Shown: positions 45,155-53,159 of the stretch, piece by piece | Layout of the letters: each line of letters opens with the position of its first letter | Numbering within the stretch: the first letter of the stretch is position 1 | Assembly: GCA_017302895.1 (NCBI GenBank) | Contig: JAFLBV010000003.1 | Location: forward strand, 1-64,000 | From: Ignavibacteria bacterium | GTDB lineage: Bacteria; Bacteroidota; Ignavibacteria; Ignavibacteriales; Ignavibacteriaceae | Reading direction: 5' to 3' | DNA: 64,000 nt | Notes under the pieces: model-generated | Seen by the model: only the letters and a program-made list of their open reading frames with translations | Databases searched by the model: none | Told to the model about the DNA's origin: nothing | Position numbers and translations under genes: made by a program

Positions 45155-45664
45155 CTAATCCAATTTCTTTTTAGATAATATCAATGCACCAATTGTAGCC
45201 GTAAGCAGTACAAACGCAATCGCTTCGAACGGAAGAAGATAAGTTGTATATAATTCCTTTCCGATGTGTTCAATTGTTCCAATTTCCACTCTGGTATTCT
45301 CATCAACCACCTTGCCCGGTAATGTGAAAAAGATCGAATAAACCATCTGTGCGAACATCAAAAAAGCAATTACTATGGCGAGAAATTTCTGCTGGGGTCT
45401 CTCTTTGAAGTAAGATTTCTCCTGTTCCGGTCTCAGAAGCATCAAAACGAACAGGAATAAGACCATGATCGCTCCGGCATATACTATTACCTGAACAACA
45501 GCTAAAAACTGGGCTCTGAGCAACAAATAGATTCCGGAGAGGGCTCCAAAATTAAGTACAAGAAATAGTGCGGAAATAACAGGATTTTTACGGGTTACCA
45601 TCAAAACAGATGATGCTACCGCTATTAGTGCAAAAAATCCAAACAATCCCTGTTCCAAGGTCAT
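45155..45664 (-). CDS. nuoJ: NADH-quinone oxidoreductase subunit J
   Basis: A 169-aa subunit with five helices. [20 protein letters not shown] near residue 27 and [20 protein letters not shown] near 57 are the conserved TM3 region with the pi-bulge. It is the first gene of this operon, which therefore holds only the J, K, L, M and N part of complex I. The peripheral-arm genes and nuoA/H/I must be elsewhere. It is transcribed from a strong FCB-type promoter, divergent from hrcA. Confidence 0.96.
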   Translation of the reverse strand: MTLEQGLFGFFALIAVASSVLMVTRKNPVISALFLVLNFGALSGIYLLLRAQFLAVVQVIVYAGAIMVLFLFVLMLLRPEQEKSYFKERPQQKFLAIVIAFLMFAQMVYSIFFTLPGKVVDENTRVEIGTIEHIGKELYTTYLLPFEAIAFVLLTATIGALILSKKKLD

Positions 45665-45711
45665 CGAAAACTTCCTGATTTGGTAGTTTAAAACTCAAAA
45701 TTAATCAAATT

Positions 45712-45743
45712 CAAATATAAGTTTTTAAGAGTACTTAATCAAA
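45712..45743 (-). promoter_or_regulatory. FCB-type promoter of the nuo operon
   Basis: Minus strand: TTTG at 45743-45740, a 20-nt spacer, then TATATTTG at 45719-45712, matching TTTG-N19/21-TAnnTTTG. The ATG is 48 bp further on. This is the clearest promoter in the window. Confidence 0.75.
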
Positions 45744-45758
45744 AAATTTAACGACAGG

Positions 45759-45788
45759 CGGGGAAAATTCAAAACATTTTTCGCCCCG
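45759..45788. promoter_or_regulatory. Imperfect inverted repeat upstream of hrcA (possible HrcA operator variant)
   Basis: CGGGGAAAA and TTTT(TCG)CCCCG flank exactly 9 nt, with a 3-nt bulge in the right arm. The 9-nt spacer resembles the CIRCE layout (TTAGCACTC-N9-GAGTGCTAA), but the arm sequence does not match. It overlaps the hrcA -33 position, a logical repressor site. Confidence 0.35.
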
Positions 45789-45807
45789 TTTGAATTGCTT
45801 ATATTTG
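45777..45807 (+). promoter_or_regulatory. FCB-type promoter of hrcA-grpE-dnaJ
   Basis: TATATTTG at 45800-45807 is an exact TAnnTTTG -7 element. TTTT at 45777-45780 sits 19 nt upstream, one base off the TTTG -33 element. The ATG is 45 bp downstream. The same -7 octamer serves the divergent nuo promoter. Confidence 0.6.
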
Positions 45808-45852
45808 CAGGTTAAATACTTTTAATTTTTTAAAACCGGAGTAACCTGAAAA

Positions 45853-46926
45853 ATGCAAGGATTTGAGCTTTCCGCAAGAGAGAAAAGCATCCTTCGGCAT
45901 ATTGTGAATCAGTTCATTCTTACAGCTTCACCTGTAGGCAGCCGGAACATATCCAAAAGGTATGATATCGGATTGTCACCTGCCACTGTACGGAACATCA
46001 TGGCTGATCTTGAAGATTCAGGCTATATAAATCATCCGCACACATCCGCAGGAAGAGTGCCCACAGACAAGGGCTACAGGCTTTATGTCGATTCGCTGAT
46101 GGATGTCCCAAGTCTCGATGATACCACCCGTAATTCTATCACTTCAGAGATTAAGAAAAATCTTGTAAACAGTGAAGATATTTATAACATCGCATCAAAG
46201 ATTCTCGGCAGAATTACAGACCAGCTTGCCTGTGTTATCTATCCAAAAATAGAAACCGGCGTTCTCAGTCGAATTCAACTCGTCTATCTCGCTTCAAACA
46301 AAATTCTTGTCGTCATCAGCATCGTTTCGGGGCTGGTGAAAACAATTACACTCGAACTGACGACGAATATCGAAGAGAAACAAATTGAGGATGTGCAGCG
46401 TCTGTTGAATGAAAAACTTGCCGGTTTAAGGCTAAAAGATATTAAAACCTCGCTGGCAGAAAGGTTGAAGGATTCCGAGATTCATGGAAATCCGATAATT
46501 TCGCTTCTATATGATTCTGCTGACAAGATATTTAATGATTTCAAGACAGATGATAAAGTCATGATTTCCGGCGCCAGAAATCTGCTGAAACATCCCGAGT
46601 TTGAAGATCCGATCAAATTTGAGAATATCGTCGAATTGATGGAAGAGAAGGATATAATTATCCACATTTTCGAAAACAGCTCAGGGATATTTCTTGAAAG
46701 AGCGAGTTCGATTAGTGGAGTAAATATCATGATAGGAAGGGAACTTCCATACAATCAGACCGAAGATTACAGTATTGTAATGAAAGAATATAAGGTCGGC
46801 GAAAATACCGGTGCAATGGGCATTATAGGTCCAAAACGAATGGATTATGCCAGAATAATCGCAATAGTTGATTTTACTGCCGGACTCCTGACTGAACTTC
46901 TTTCAGGGAACCAAAACAATATTTAA
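45853..46926 (+). CDS. hrcA: Heat-inducible transcription repressor HrcA
   Basis: A 357-aa repressor of heat-shock operons. The N-terminal winged helix reads SAREKSILRHIVNQFILTAS, then PVGSRNISKRYDIGLSPATVRNIMADLED, in part, and GYINHPHTSAGRVPTDKGYR near residue 55. The C-terminal part includes INIMIGRELPYN-type and MGIIGPKRMDYARIIAIVDF sequence near 325. It is first in a plus-strand operon with grpE and dnaJ; no dnaK is adjacent. No canonical CIRCE is seen, but an imperfect inverted repeat overlaps its promoter. Confidence 0.96.
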   Translation: MQGFELSAREKSILRHIVNQFILTASPVGSRNISKRYDIGLSPATVRNIMADLEDSGYINHPHTSAGRVPTDKGYRLYVDSLMDVPSLDDTTRNSITSEIKKNLVNSEDIYNIASKILGRITDQLACVIYPKIETGVLSRIQLVYLASNKILVVISIVSGLVKTITLELTTNIEEKQIEDVQRLLNEKLAGLRLKDIKTSLAERLKDSEIHGNPIISLLYDSADKIFNDFKTDDKVMISGARNLLKHPEFEDPIKFENIVELMEEKDIIIHIFENSSGIFLERASSISGVNIMIGRELPYNQTEDYSIVMKEYKVGENTGAMGIIGPKRMDYARIIAIVDFTAGLLTELLSGNQNNI

Positions 46927-46992
46927 AATATTTATAAATGTTATTAAGTTTAATAAATCTCAAATTTTTAAACTTTATAAGGAGAAATTATC

Positions 46993-47667
46993 ATGGCATT
47001 TGGAAAGAAAAAAGAAAATAAAGAAAAAATGAACCAGACAGAAAACCAGGAAAATGAAAATTTAGAGCCCCTGAATGAATCCGGCTCGACACAGGATAAC
47101 GATTCAACGGGTTCCTTGACGGACGCAGGTATTATCAACGAACTCGTGGAGCAAATCAACAATCTGAATGCAGAGATCGAGAAGCAAAAAACCGAAATCG
47201 ACAATTTGAGAGATATTCTTCAAAGAAGAGTCGCAGAAATTGACAATATCAAACGCCGTCACCGTGAAGAATCAGCCAAAACATGGTCAGATGCAGAGGG
47301 TAATCTCATTTCCGCGCTTCTGCCTGTCATTGATAACTTCGACCGCGCGGCAGAGTTTGCTCCAAAAACTGAAGACAAGGAGAAGGTAATACAGGGTTTC
47401 ATTCTTATTCATGATTCTCTTGCAAAAATGCTTGAGCAAAAAGGATTGAAACAAATCCCTGCAAAAGGTCAGCCTTTCGACTATAACCTGCACAATGCAA
47501 TAGGCAGATATGCCAACAGCGAAGTAGATCCCGATACTGTACTTGAAGTAGTTACCCCGGGTTACATGTATAAAGATACTATTCTGCGTCACAGCGATGT
47601 AATTATCAGTGAATTGCCGGAAACCCCTACAGATGACTCAACTAAATCAGAGGAAGAAGAAAAGTAA
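46993..47667 (+). CDS. grpE: Nucleotide exchange factor GrpE
   Basis: A 224-aa DnaK nucleotide-exchange factor. It has a charged, disordered N-terminus (about 1-45), a long coiled coil (ELVEQINNLNAEIEKQKTEI and on) and a C-terminal beta domain. The latter carries PFDYNLHNAIGRYANSEVDP near residue 160 and VTPGYMYKDTILRHSDVIIS near 190, the GrpE signature. It starts after AAGGAG, 66 bp from hrcA, and ends 3 bp before dnaJ. Confidence 0.96.
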   Translation: MAFGKKKENKEKMNQTENQENENLEPLNESGSTQDNDSTGSLTDAGIINELVEQINNLNAEIEKQKTEIDNLRDILQRRVAEIDNIKRRHREESAKTWSDAEGNLISALLPVIDNFDRAAEFAPKTEDKEKVIQGFILIHDSLAKMLEQKGLKQIPAKGQPFDYNLHNAIGRYANSEVDPDTVLEVVTPGYMYKDTILRHSDVIISELPETPTDDSTKSEEEEK

Positions 47668-47670
47668 GAT

Positions 47671-48825
47671 ATGAGCAAAAGAGATTATTATGAGGTGCTT
47701 GGTGTTGCTAAGTCAGCTTCGAAGGATGAAATAAAGTCTTCCTACAGAAAAATTGCAATGCAATTTCACCCTGACAGGAATCCCGACAACAAAGAAGCAG
47801 AAGAAAAATTTAAAGAAGCAGCCGAAGCATATGAAGTTTTAAGTGATGATGAGAAAAGAGCGAAATACGACAGATTCGGCCACCAGGCTTTCGGAGCCGG
47901 TGGAGGTCAGCAGGGATTTACAGATATCAACGATATATTCTCCCATTTTTCGGATGTTTTCGGAGGTGGCGGTTCCATTTTCGATGACTTCTTCGGCGGA
48001 GGCAGAAGAGGTTCCGGAGGAGGAAAAAGAAGAAGTACCGGTACTCCCGGCAGTGATCTGAGAGTGACTTTAAAATTAAAACTTGAAGAAATTGCCACCG
48101 GCACTACAAAGACCATCAAAATCAATAAATTTGTAAAATGCGATTCCTGTACTGGAAGCGGATCTGAGGGTGGGGCCAGCAAAAAGACATGCCCTGCATG
48201 TAACGGTTCAGGTGAGATCAGAAATGTCTCGCGCTCGGTCTTCGGACAGTTCGTAAACATCCAACCCTGTGCCAACTGTAACGGCGAAGGGAGTGTAATC
48301 GACAAACCCTGCAAGAAATGCCACGGTGACGGTAGAACCAAAAGCGAAGTCACGGAAACCATCGAAGTGCCGGCTGGTGTCAGCGATGAGATGCAGTTAA
48401 GTCTCAGAGGAAGAGGAAATGCCGGTCTTAGAGGAGGACCGAACGGTGATCTGCTTGTCGGTTTTCAGGAGATTGAACACGAGCACTTCAAAAGAGACGG
48501 TTCGGATGTCATGTATCAACTCTTTATTAGTTTCCCGCAGGCTGTGTTTGGAGATGAAGTTGAAATTCCAACCCTTACAGGAAAAGTTAAACTTTCGGTT
48601 GAGGCGGGTACAAGCGCCGGCAAGATACTCAGGCTTGCAGGGAAAGGTCTGCCTAATGTGAATGACAGAAGCCATCGGAAAGGCGACCAGCTTGTTCAGG
48701 TAAATATTATTGTTCCGAAGAAAACGAACGCAAGAGAAAAAGAACTTCTTAAGGAATTACAGACACAGCCCAATATTTCGGGCTCAGAGGAAAAAAGCGG
48801 TTTCTTTAAGAAATTCGGATTGTAG
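47671..48825 (+). CDS. dnaJ: Chaperone DnaJ
   Basis: A 384-aa Hsp40 co-chaperone with the full domain order. The J domain has [10 protein letters not shown] near residue 32 (HPD). A Gly/Phe-rich region follows at about 75-130. The zinc domain has four knuckles, [24 protein letters not shown] and CKKCHGDG, at about 155-215. Two C-terminal beta domains end the protein. It stimulates DnaK ATPase. Downstream genes follow with almost no gap. Confidence 0.97.
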   Translation: MSKRDYYEVLGVAKSASKDEIKSSYRKIAMQFHPDRNPDNKEAEEKFKEAAEAYEVLSDDEKRAKYDRFGHQAFGAGGGQQGFTDINDIFSHFSDVFGGGGSIFDDFFGGGRRGSGGGKRRSTGTPGSDLRVTLKLKLEEIATGTTKTIKINKFVKCDSCTGSGSEGGASKKTCPACNGSGEIRNVSRSVFGQFVNIQPCANCNGEGSVIDKPCKKCHGDGRTKSEVTETIEVPAGVSDEMQLSLRGRGNAGLRGGPNGDLLVGFQEIEHEHFKRDGSDVMYQLFISFPQAVFGDEVEIPTLTGKVKLSVEAGTSAGKILRLAGKGLPNVNDRSHRKGDQLVQVNIIVPKKTNAREKELLKELQTQPNISGSEEKSGFFKKFGL

Positions 48826-48832
48826 ATTTCAC

Positions 48833-49294
48833 TTGAAAAATTTGATCGAGCGCCTTTCAATAAGGTCAGGATTAACTAAACTGGAGGTCTCAGCACTTCT
48901 GTTTGTCCTGGTCGCTATTGTAACCGGCGCTTTGATTCAAATTTTCAAACCTGATGCAAAAGCGGAAATTCCACCTCCCAAGGAAAAAACATCCGCTCAA
49001 CTCCTAAAAGAACAGACTGAAAAAGTAGAGAAGGATAAACAAAAGAAAAGTGGGTCGAAGAGTTCAGCAAGTGAATCCATGAAAAAAGGAATCCCAAAAG
49101 ACTCGTCGATTAATATAAATACAGCTTCTATAGACGATTTTGTGAGAATCACGGGAATCGGTGAGGAAATTGCTGCTAGTATTGTTGAATTTAGAGTAAA
49201 TAATAATGGGTTCGACTCGGTTGACCAGTTACTCAAGGTCAAAGGTATCGGAAAGAAAACTCTTGAGAAAATTAAACGCTACCTGACGCTTTGA
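48833..49294 (+). CDS. ComEA-like helix-hairpin-helix protein
   Basis: About 153 aa from a TTG at 48833, 7 bp after dnaJ; the frame upstream of it is out-of-frame dnaJ sequence. It has a basic N-terminus, one membrane helix (about residues 18-38), a Lys/Ser/Glu-rich linker and a C-terminal double helix-hairpin-helix domain. The latter reads ININTASIDDFVRITGIGEE and LLKVKGIGKKTLEKI. ComEA binds incoming double-stranded DNA outside the membrane during natural transformation. The topology here (anchor plus external HhH) fits that. The two following genes look pilus-related, which supports DNA uptake. Confidence 0.8.
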   Translation: MKNLIERLSIRSGLTKLEVSALLFVLVAIVTGALIQIFKPDAKAEIPPPKEKTSAQLLKEQTEKVEKDKQKKSGSKSSASESMKKGIPKDSSININTASIDDFVRITGIGEEIAASIVEFRVNNNGFDSVDQLLKVKGIGKKTLEKIKRYLTL

Positions 49295-49295
49295 T

Positions 49296-49853
49296 ATGGA
49301 ACAAGTAAAAAAGTTTTACAAGGATTATCAGTCGTTCATCAATCCGGGATTAATCATCATCCTTGGACTTTTTCTGTTAAAGGTTGCTTATTTCGATCCG
49401 CTTCATCTGACACAACTTGAAGAAAGCAACAAAAAGGAAGCCCGCAACCGGCTTCATAATCTAAGGACTGCACAAAGAGCTTATGTGGAAAAATACGGAC
49501 ATTTTTCCGGTAACATTGACGTACTGATCAACTTTGTGAAGACTGCCGAGGCAGGAATAGTTTTGGGGAGTATAAAAGGACTCGATTCTTCACTGTTCAG
49601 TTTCAGGACCGATGAAGAGGGGGTATTGAGAGCGGACAGCTTAAAATACTCAACAAAGGTTCATCAACCGTTTACAATATTACTCGATTCTGTGAAAGTA
49701 ATCGATTCAGTTTTTTCAGAAAAAGGGAAATTCATCAGAGTGGACACTTCAATTACCCGGGGAACAAGATTCAAAATAGTTGATCCGTCAGGATATGGAA
49801 GTATCGGAAATCTCTATTTTGATGCACTTAAATATTCAGCTTCATGGGAATAG
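49296..49853 (+). CDS. Membrane-anchored protein, possibly pilin/pseudopilin-like
   Basis: A 185-aa protein with one N-terminal membrane helix (about residues 16-32). Then comes KEARNRLHNLRTAQRAYVEK and YGHFSGNIDVLINFV, a pattern (LRxAQxAYxxxxGxF) recurrent in type II/IV pseudopilins. There is no clear prepilin-peptidase site, so the call is tentative. The remainder is beta-rich with no motif I know. It starts 1 bp after the ComEA-like gene and ends 1 bp before the next gene. Confidence 0.6.
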   Translation: MEQVKKFYKDYQSFINPGLIIILGLFLLKVAYFDPLHLTQLEESNKKEARNRLHNLRTAQRAYVEKYGHFSGNIDVLINFVKTAEAGIVLGSIKGLDSSLFSFRTDEEGVLRADSLKYSTKVHQPFTILLDSVKVIDSVFSEKGKFIRVDTSITRGTRFKIVDPSGYGSIGNLYFDALKYSASWE

Positions 49854-49854
49854 T

Positions 49855-50721
49855 ATGAACCGGATCCTGCTCGAGATAAAATTTGACTCAATTTCAATTA
49901 AAAATGTGAACCCTAAGGAAGAGTCAGTTGATAAAATACCCCTGAATTACTCGATTCTCGAAGGTTCAACCATCAAGAGTATCAACCCTGAAAATGCGGC
50001 AAGGCTGAAAGACGATCTCCTTTACTCGATTGGTAAAGCGAATCTAATGGATTCCACGGTTTATCTTATTTTTCCGCAGGCAATGTTTCATACCTTCTCA
50101 CTACCGGCTAAGCAAGGACTTTCGCGCCTGCAGCAGTACAACGAGTATAAATTCGAAACTAAACTGATTTTCCCCTATCTCACAGATGATTCTTTTTCGC
50201 TCGATGTCCAAAGACTCGACTCCCCCGGGTTCAGTTCACCTGATTATGAGTTGATTACCCTGATCGACAATTCCATTCTCACTTTTGCAGCAGAGATTAA
50301 AAACCATCTCAAAGCTCCAAAAACAAAGGTCACCATTCCTTTTCTCTCTCTGAGAAATTTTATAAAGAGATACTTCCCCGAAGAGCAATCATCGGTTTTG
50401 CTCCATCTCTCCGGGAGCAGCATCATCCTTTCGGCAATAAAAGGAAGGGCGATTACTTCGGTTTATTCCACTAATTTTATTGATGTCCCATCGGTACCTG
50501 ATATCATCGATTCATTTTTGCTGAACAATTCGGCAGGAAGAATCGACAAGGATACACTCCATGCTGTTTATTTCAGCCTCGAGGATTACATGATCGGATT
50601 GACTTCTCTCGTGGAAAAGTGGATGAATGTAAAAACCAAGGACAGCTTTTCCGGTTTTCCACTTGGCAAAGTGAGCAAGATTCCGCCTGACCTTATGCAA
50701 GAGATCAGAAATGAGGCTTAG
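49855..50721 (+). CDS. PilM/GspL-like protein (tentative)
   Basis: A 288-aa soluble protein from the ATG at 49855, right after the preceding TAG. I find no exact family. The layout STVYLIFPQAMFHTFSLP near residue 65, KTKVTIPFLSLRNFIKRYF near 158 and VLLHLSGSSIILSAIKGRAI near 182 recalls the actin-like halves of PilM and GspL (catalytic-site remnants are weak). Such proteins anchor pilus or secretion inner-membrane platforms. Its neighbours (ComEA-like, pilin-like) fit. It overlaps rsmD by 11 bp. Confidence 0.55.
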   Translation: MNRILLEIKFDSISIKNVNPKEESVDKIPLNYSILEGSTIKSINPENAARLKDDLLYSIGKANLMDSTVYLIFPQAMFHTFSLPAKQGLSRLQQYNEYKFETKLIFPYLTDDSFSLDVQRLDSPGFSSPDYELITLIDNSILTFAAEIKNHLKAPKTKVTIPFLSLRNFIKRYFPEEQSSVLLHLSGSSIILSAIKGRAITSVYSTNFIDVPSVPDIIDSFLLNNSAGRIDKDTLHAVYFSLEDYMIGLTSLVEKWMNVKTKDSFSGFPLGKVSKIPPDLMQEIRNEA

Positions 50722-51253
50722 AATAATCTCAGGTGAATTTGGCGGAAGATTCATCAAAACTCCTGATTCCAAATATACAAGACCCACTACAGACAAAGTA
50801 AAACAGTCGGTTTTTAACTATTTAGCCAATTTTTACGATTTTGACGGAGCGGTTGTAGCTGATATCTATTCAGGGTCGGGATCACTTGGATTTGAAATGC
50901 TGAGCCGGGGTGCTAAAGAAGTTCATTTTGTCGAAAAGAATTACCCGGTGGTAAAGGTTCTTTCAGAAAATATCGCTTCTCTCGGAGTGGAAAAATCGAC
51001 CAGCATACATAAAATGAGTGCAGTTTCTTTCACGGCAACAACAACACTAAAATTTGATGTTATCATTGCTGACCCGCCGTTTTATGAATTCGACATCCAT
51101 CAGGTGGTGAAGAATATTATCAACCGGGGATTAGTAAATGAAGGGGGGCTTTTTCTTCTTGAAAGATCGAACCAGACTCTCGAAAAAGATACGGCAGCAT
51201 TTGGCATAGAGCCCTTTAAACGAATTGGAGATACCTGTCTCTTCAGTTTTTGA
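50711..51253 (+). CDS. rsmD: 16S rRNA (guanine(966)-N(2))-methyltransferase RsmD
   Basis: A 180-aa SAM-dependent methyltransferase of 16S rRNA G966. The N-terminus RIISGEFGGRFIKTP and the TRPTTDKVKQSVFNYL segment near residue 26 are typical. The SAM site is VADIYSGSGSLGFEMLSRGA near 47 and the catalytic motif is IIADPPFYEFD near 117. Last gene of the hrcA run; convergent with the amidotransferase gene. Confidence 0.95.
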   Translation: MRLRIISGEFGGRFIKTPDSKYTRPTTDKVKQSVFNYLANFYDFDGAVVADIYSGSGSLGFEMLSRGAKEVHFVEKNYPVVKVLSENIASLGVEKSTSIHKMSAVSFTATTTLKFDVIIADPPFYEFDIHQVVKNIINRGLVNEGGLFLLERSNQTLEKDTAAFGIEPFKRIGDTCLFSF

Positions 51254-51260
51254 ATATAAA

Positions 51261-51288
51261 AAAAAAGATAACCGGTTTTAGCGGGTTA
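51261..51288 (-). terminator. Weak terminator after the amidotransferase gene
   Basis: Minus strand: TAACC pairs with GGTTA around an 8-10 nt loop with one further G-C pair, then ATCTTTTTTTTT. The stem overlaps the amidotransferase stop codon. The U-tract is strong and the stem is weak. Confidence 0.5.
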
Positions 51289-51870
51289 AATTGAACTCAA
51301 CCAGTTATTAATGATTTGTTGCCCCTCAACAGTTTCGATCGAATCAGGATGAAACTGCACACCCTCAACCGGTAATGTTTTGTGCCTCAAACCCATAATT
51401 TCACCATCAGGTGTCCTGGAAGAAACAATAAGGACTGAATTTTCATCTGGTTCAGACACTGCAAGCGAGTGGTAACGCATTCCTTTAAATTTTGCAGGAA
51501 TTCCTTTGTATACTCCCTCACCATCGTGATTGATATAAAAAGCTTTCCCGTGACATAATTCCCTGGCAGGCACCACATTCAATCCAAATGTCTCCCCTAT
51601 CGCCTGATGTCCAAGACATACTCCGAGAACAGGCAGCACATCTTTACATTGTGAAAATATTTTCAACAGATTCCCGGCGTCACTTGGTGAACCGGGTCCC
51701 GGAGAGAGAACAACCCCCTGATAGTCAGTAAGTTCGATCTTTTCCCAGTCCCGGTCATCGTTGTTTACCACGGTCACCTTCGCGTTTCCCTGCCGGAGGA
51801 GAGCAACAAGATTCCATGTGAATGAATCGTAATTGTCTATAACAAGAACTTTTCTACTTGAAAGGCTCAT
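51286..51870 (-). CDS. Anthranilate/aminodeoxychorismate synthase glutamine amidotransferase
   Basis: A 194-aa class I glutamine amidotransferase (TrpG/PabA) releasing ammonia for anthranilate or 4-amino-4-deoxychorismate synthesis. VLVIDNYDSFTWNLVALL starts the protein, SPGPGSPSDAG lies near residue 57, and the catalytic Cys is in LGVCLGHQAIGE near 83. The His-Glu pair lies in VQFHPDSIETVEG near 172. The synthase partner (TrpE/PabB) is not in the window, so the trp or folate role cannot be decided. Overlaps the upstream TPR gene by 17 bp. Confidence 0.92.
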   Translation of the reverse strand: MSLSSRKVLVIDNYDSFTWNLVALLRQGNAKVTVVNNDDRDWEKIELTDYQGVVLSPGPGSPSDAGNLLKIFSQCKDVLPVLGVCLGHQAIGETFGLNVVPARELCHGKAFYINHDGEGVYKGIPAKFKGMRYHSLAVSEPDENSVLIVSSRTPDGEIMGLRHKTLPVEGVQFHPDSIETVEGQQIINNWLSSI

Positions 51871-52987
51871 TCAGATACGATTTGGCTAATTTGTGGGAAC
51901 CATTATATTCGTCCAACTTCAAAATTTCATTGTAGCATTTTATTGCATCTTCCCGTTCACCTGTTTTGTCATGCATCATGCCCTGATACAGCAGTGCATT
52001 TACGAAGTAGCCGGAAGCTTCTTTTTTCTCTATCTTGCGGGAAAGTTCCACCGATTCTTTGAAGTAAATCCTGGAAGAATCCCACTGACTGATTGCTTTG
52101 TAGTAAAACCCCAGATAGTATGTGGTTTCGCGTCTCAACTTGGTAGTGTAACCAAATTTTCCGTCTTTGCAACCCTCGTAGAGTTTTGTGTAAATATCCT
52201 TTATCAGAGGATAATCACCGCGCATTACAGCAGCTCTTCCTCTCCATTTCAAAAAAACAGGATTTTCAGGGAACTGGTCAGTAAGCATTTTTGCATATTT
52301 TTCGGAAGATGGCGCGTCCTTCTCAAATTCCTGGTAAAGTGTCATCAGAAAGTATTGTGCCTCATATTTTGCATATCGACCTCTTTCGGCAACCCGCTGA
52401 AGGTCTTTTATTCCCTGTTGCTTGTCACCCGACGGGAAAAAAATCAGGAGGGGTTTTACTGCAGGATACTCATCGGGAATTACCGAGATGTAGTAGGAGT
52501 AAATACCTGTACCGAGGAGAACATCTGCATTCTTGGGTTGCAGTTTTAAGACCTTATTAACAATCGGAAGCGCTTCTCTTCCATCATCGGCGGCTTTCAA
52601 CCAGCTTTCACGCAAAGCCCTGAGTCTTCCTCTGTAGCCAATGGCTCCTGCTTTGAAGAAGAGGGCATCGATGTTATCGGGGTCTTTGTCCAGAATTTCC
52701 TCGCAAACAAAGATGATGTCGTCAAGTTTTTTATAAAAAAGATCGTCCTTCGATTCATCATCCAGATCGACCAGAATCTTCCACCAGTCTATCATCGAAA
52801 GATAGAAAAGTCCCGCCGGTGATTTTGGATTCTCACGCAAGAGTGATCTGAATTTTGTCTCTGCAGCAGCGAAATTGAAGGAATACACATCTTTTATCCC
52901 TTCATCTACAATGTTATTGTTGGATTGCGGATGAATTTGTTGGGAGATTAGTATAAAAAACAGGGGTAGAATGAGATATTTTTTCAT
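51854..52987 (-). CDS. Exported TPR protein
   Basis: A 377-aa exported protein with a signal peptide (MKKYLILPLFFILISQQIHP). TPR-like helix pairs run along its length: FNFAAAETKFRSLLRENPKS near residue 33, VCEEILDKDPDNIDALFFKA near 93 and EDAIKCYNEILKLDEYNGSH near the end. Probably a periplasmic scaffold; the partner is unknown. Upstream (52988-53108) the gap is AT-rich with nothing I can identify apart from the glyS terminator. Confidence 0.75.
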   Translation of the reverse strand: MKKYLILPLFFILISQQIHPQSNNNIVDEGIKDVYSFNFAAAETKFRSLLRENPKSPAGLFYLSMIDWWKILVDLDDESKDDLFYKKLDDIIFVCEEILDKDPDNIDALFFKAGAIGYRGRLRALRESWLKAADDGREALPIVNKVLKLQPKNADVLLGTGIYSYYISVIPDEYPAVKPLLIFFPSGDKQQGIKDLQRVAERGRYAKYEAQYFLMTLYQEFEKDAPSSEKYAKMLTDQFPENPVFLKWRGRAAVMRGDYPLIKDIYTKLYEGCKDGKFGYTTKLRRETTYYLGFYYKAISQWDSSRIYFKESVELSRKIEKKEASGYFVNALLYQGMMHDKTGEREDAIKCYNEILKLDEYNGSHKLAKSYLNEPFK

Positions 52988-53103
52988 TAGTCAACTTATT
53001 TTTAATTCGTTATCAAATTATACTAACAGATTCCGAAAGAAGTTTCATAAATTTTTGGTTCCTTATTTCAAGCCCGCCTTTAATGCTACAGCGTACACTC
53101 TAA

Positions 53104-53134
53104 AGAAAAAGGCTGCTTCAAAAGAAACAGCCTT
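53104..53134 (-). terminator. Intrinsic terminator of glyS
   Basis: Minus strand: AAGGCTG...CAGCCTT arms with an inner TTC/GAA pairing across one mismatch and a TTTT loop, then TTTTTC. It lies 26 bp after the glyS stop and shares its core with the terminators near 23170 and 58645. Confidence 0.85.
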
Positions 53135-53159
53135 CAATCTGCATTTTCAAGCGAAATAA

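Noticed and set aside
51893..52549. 218-codon plus-strand open frame opposite the TPR gene
   Set aside because: The product is Phe/Cys-rich with no domain, and the minus-strand TPR protein explains the region fully.
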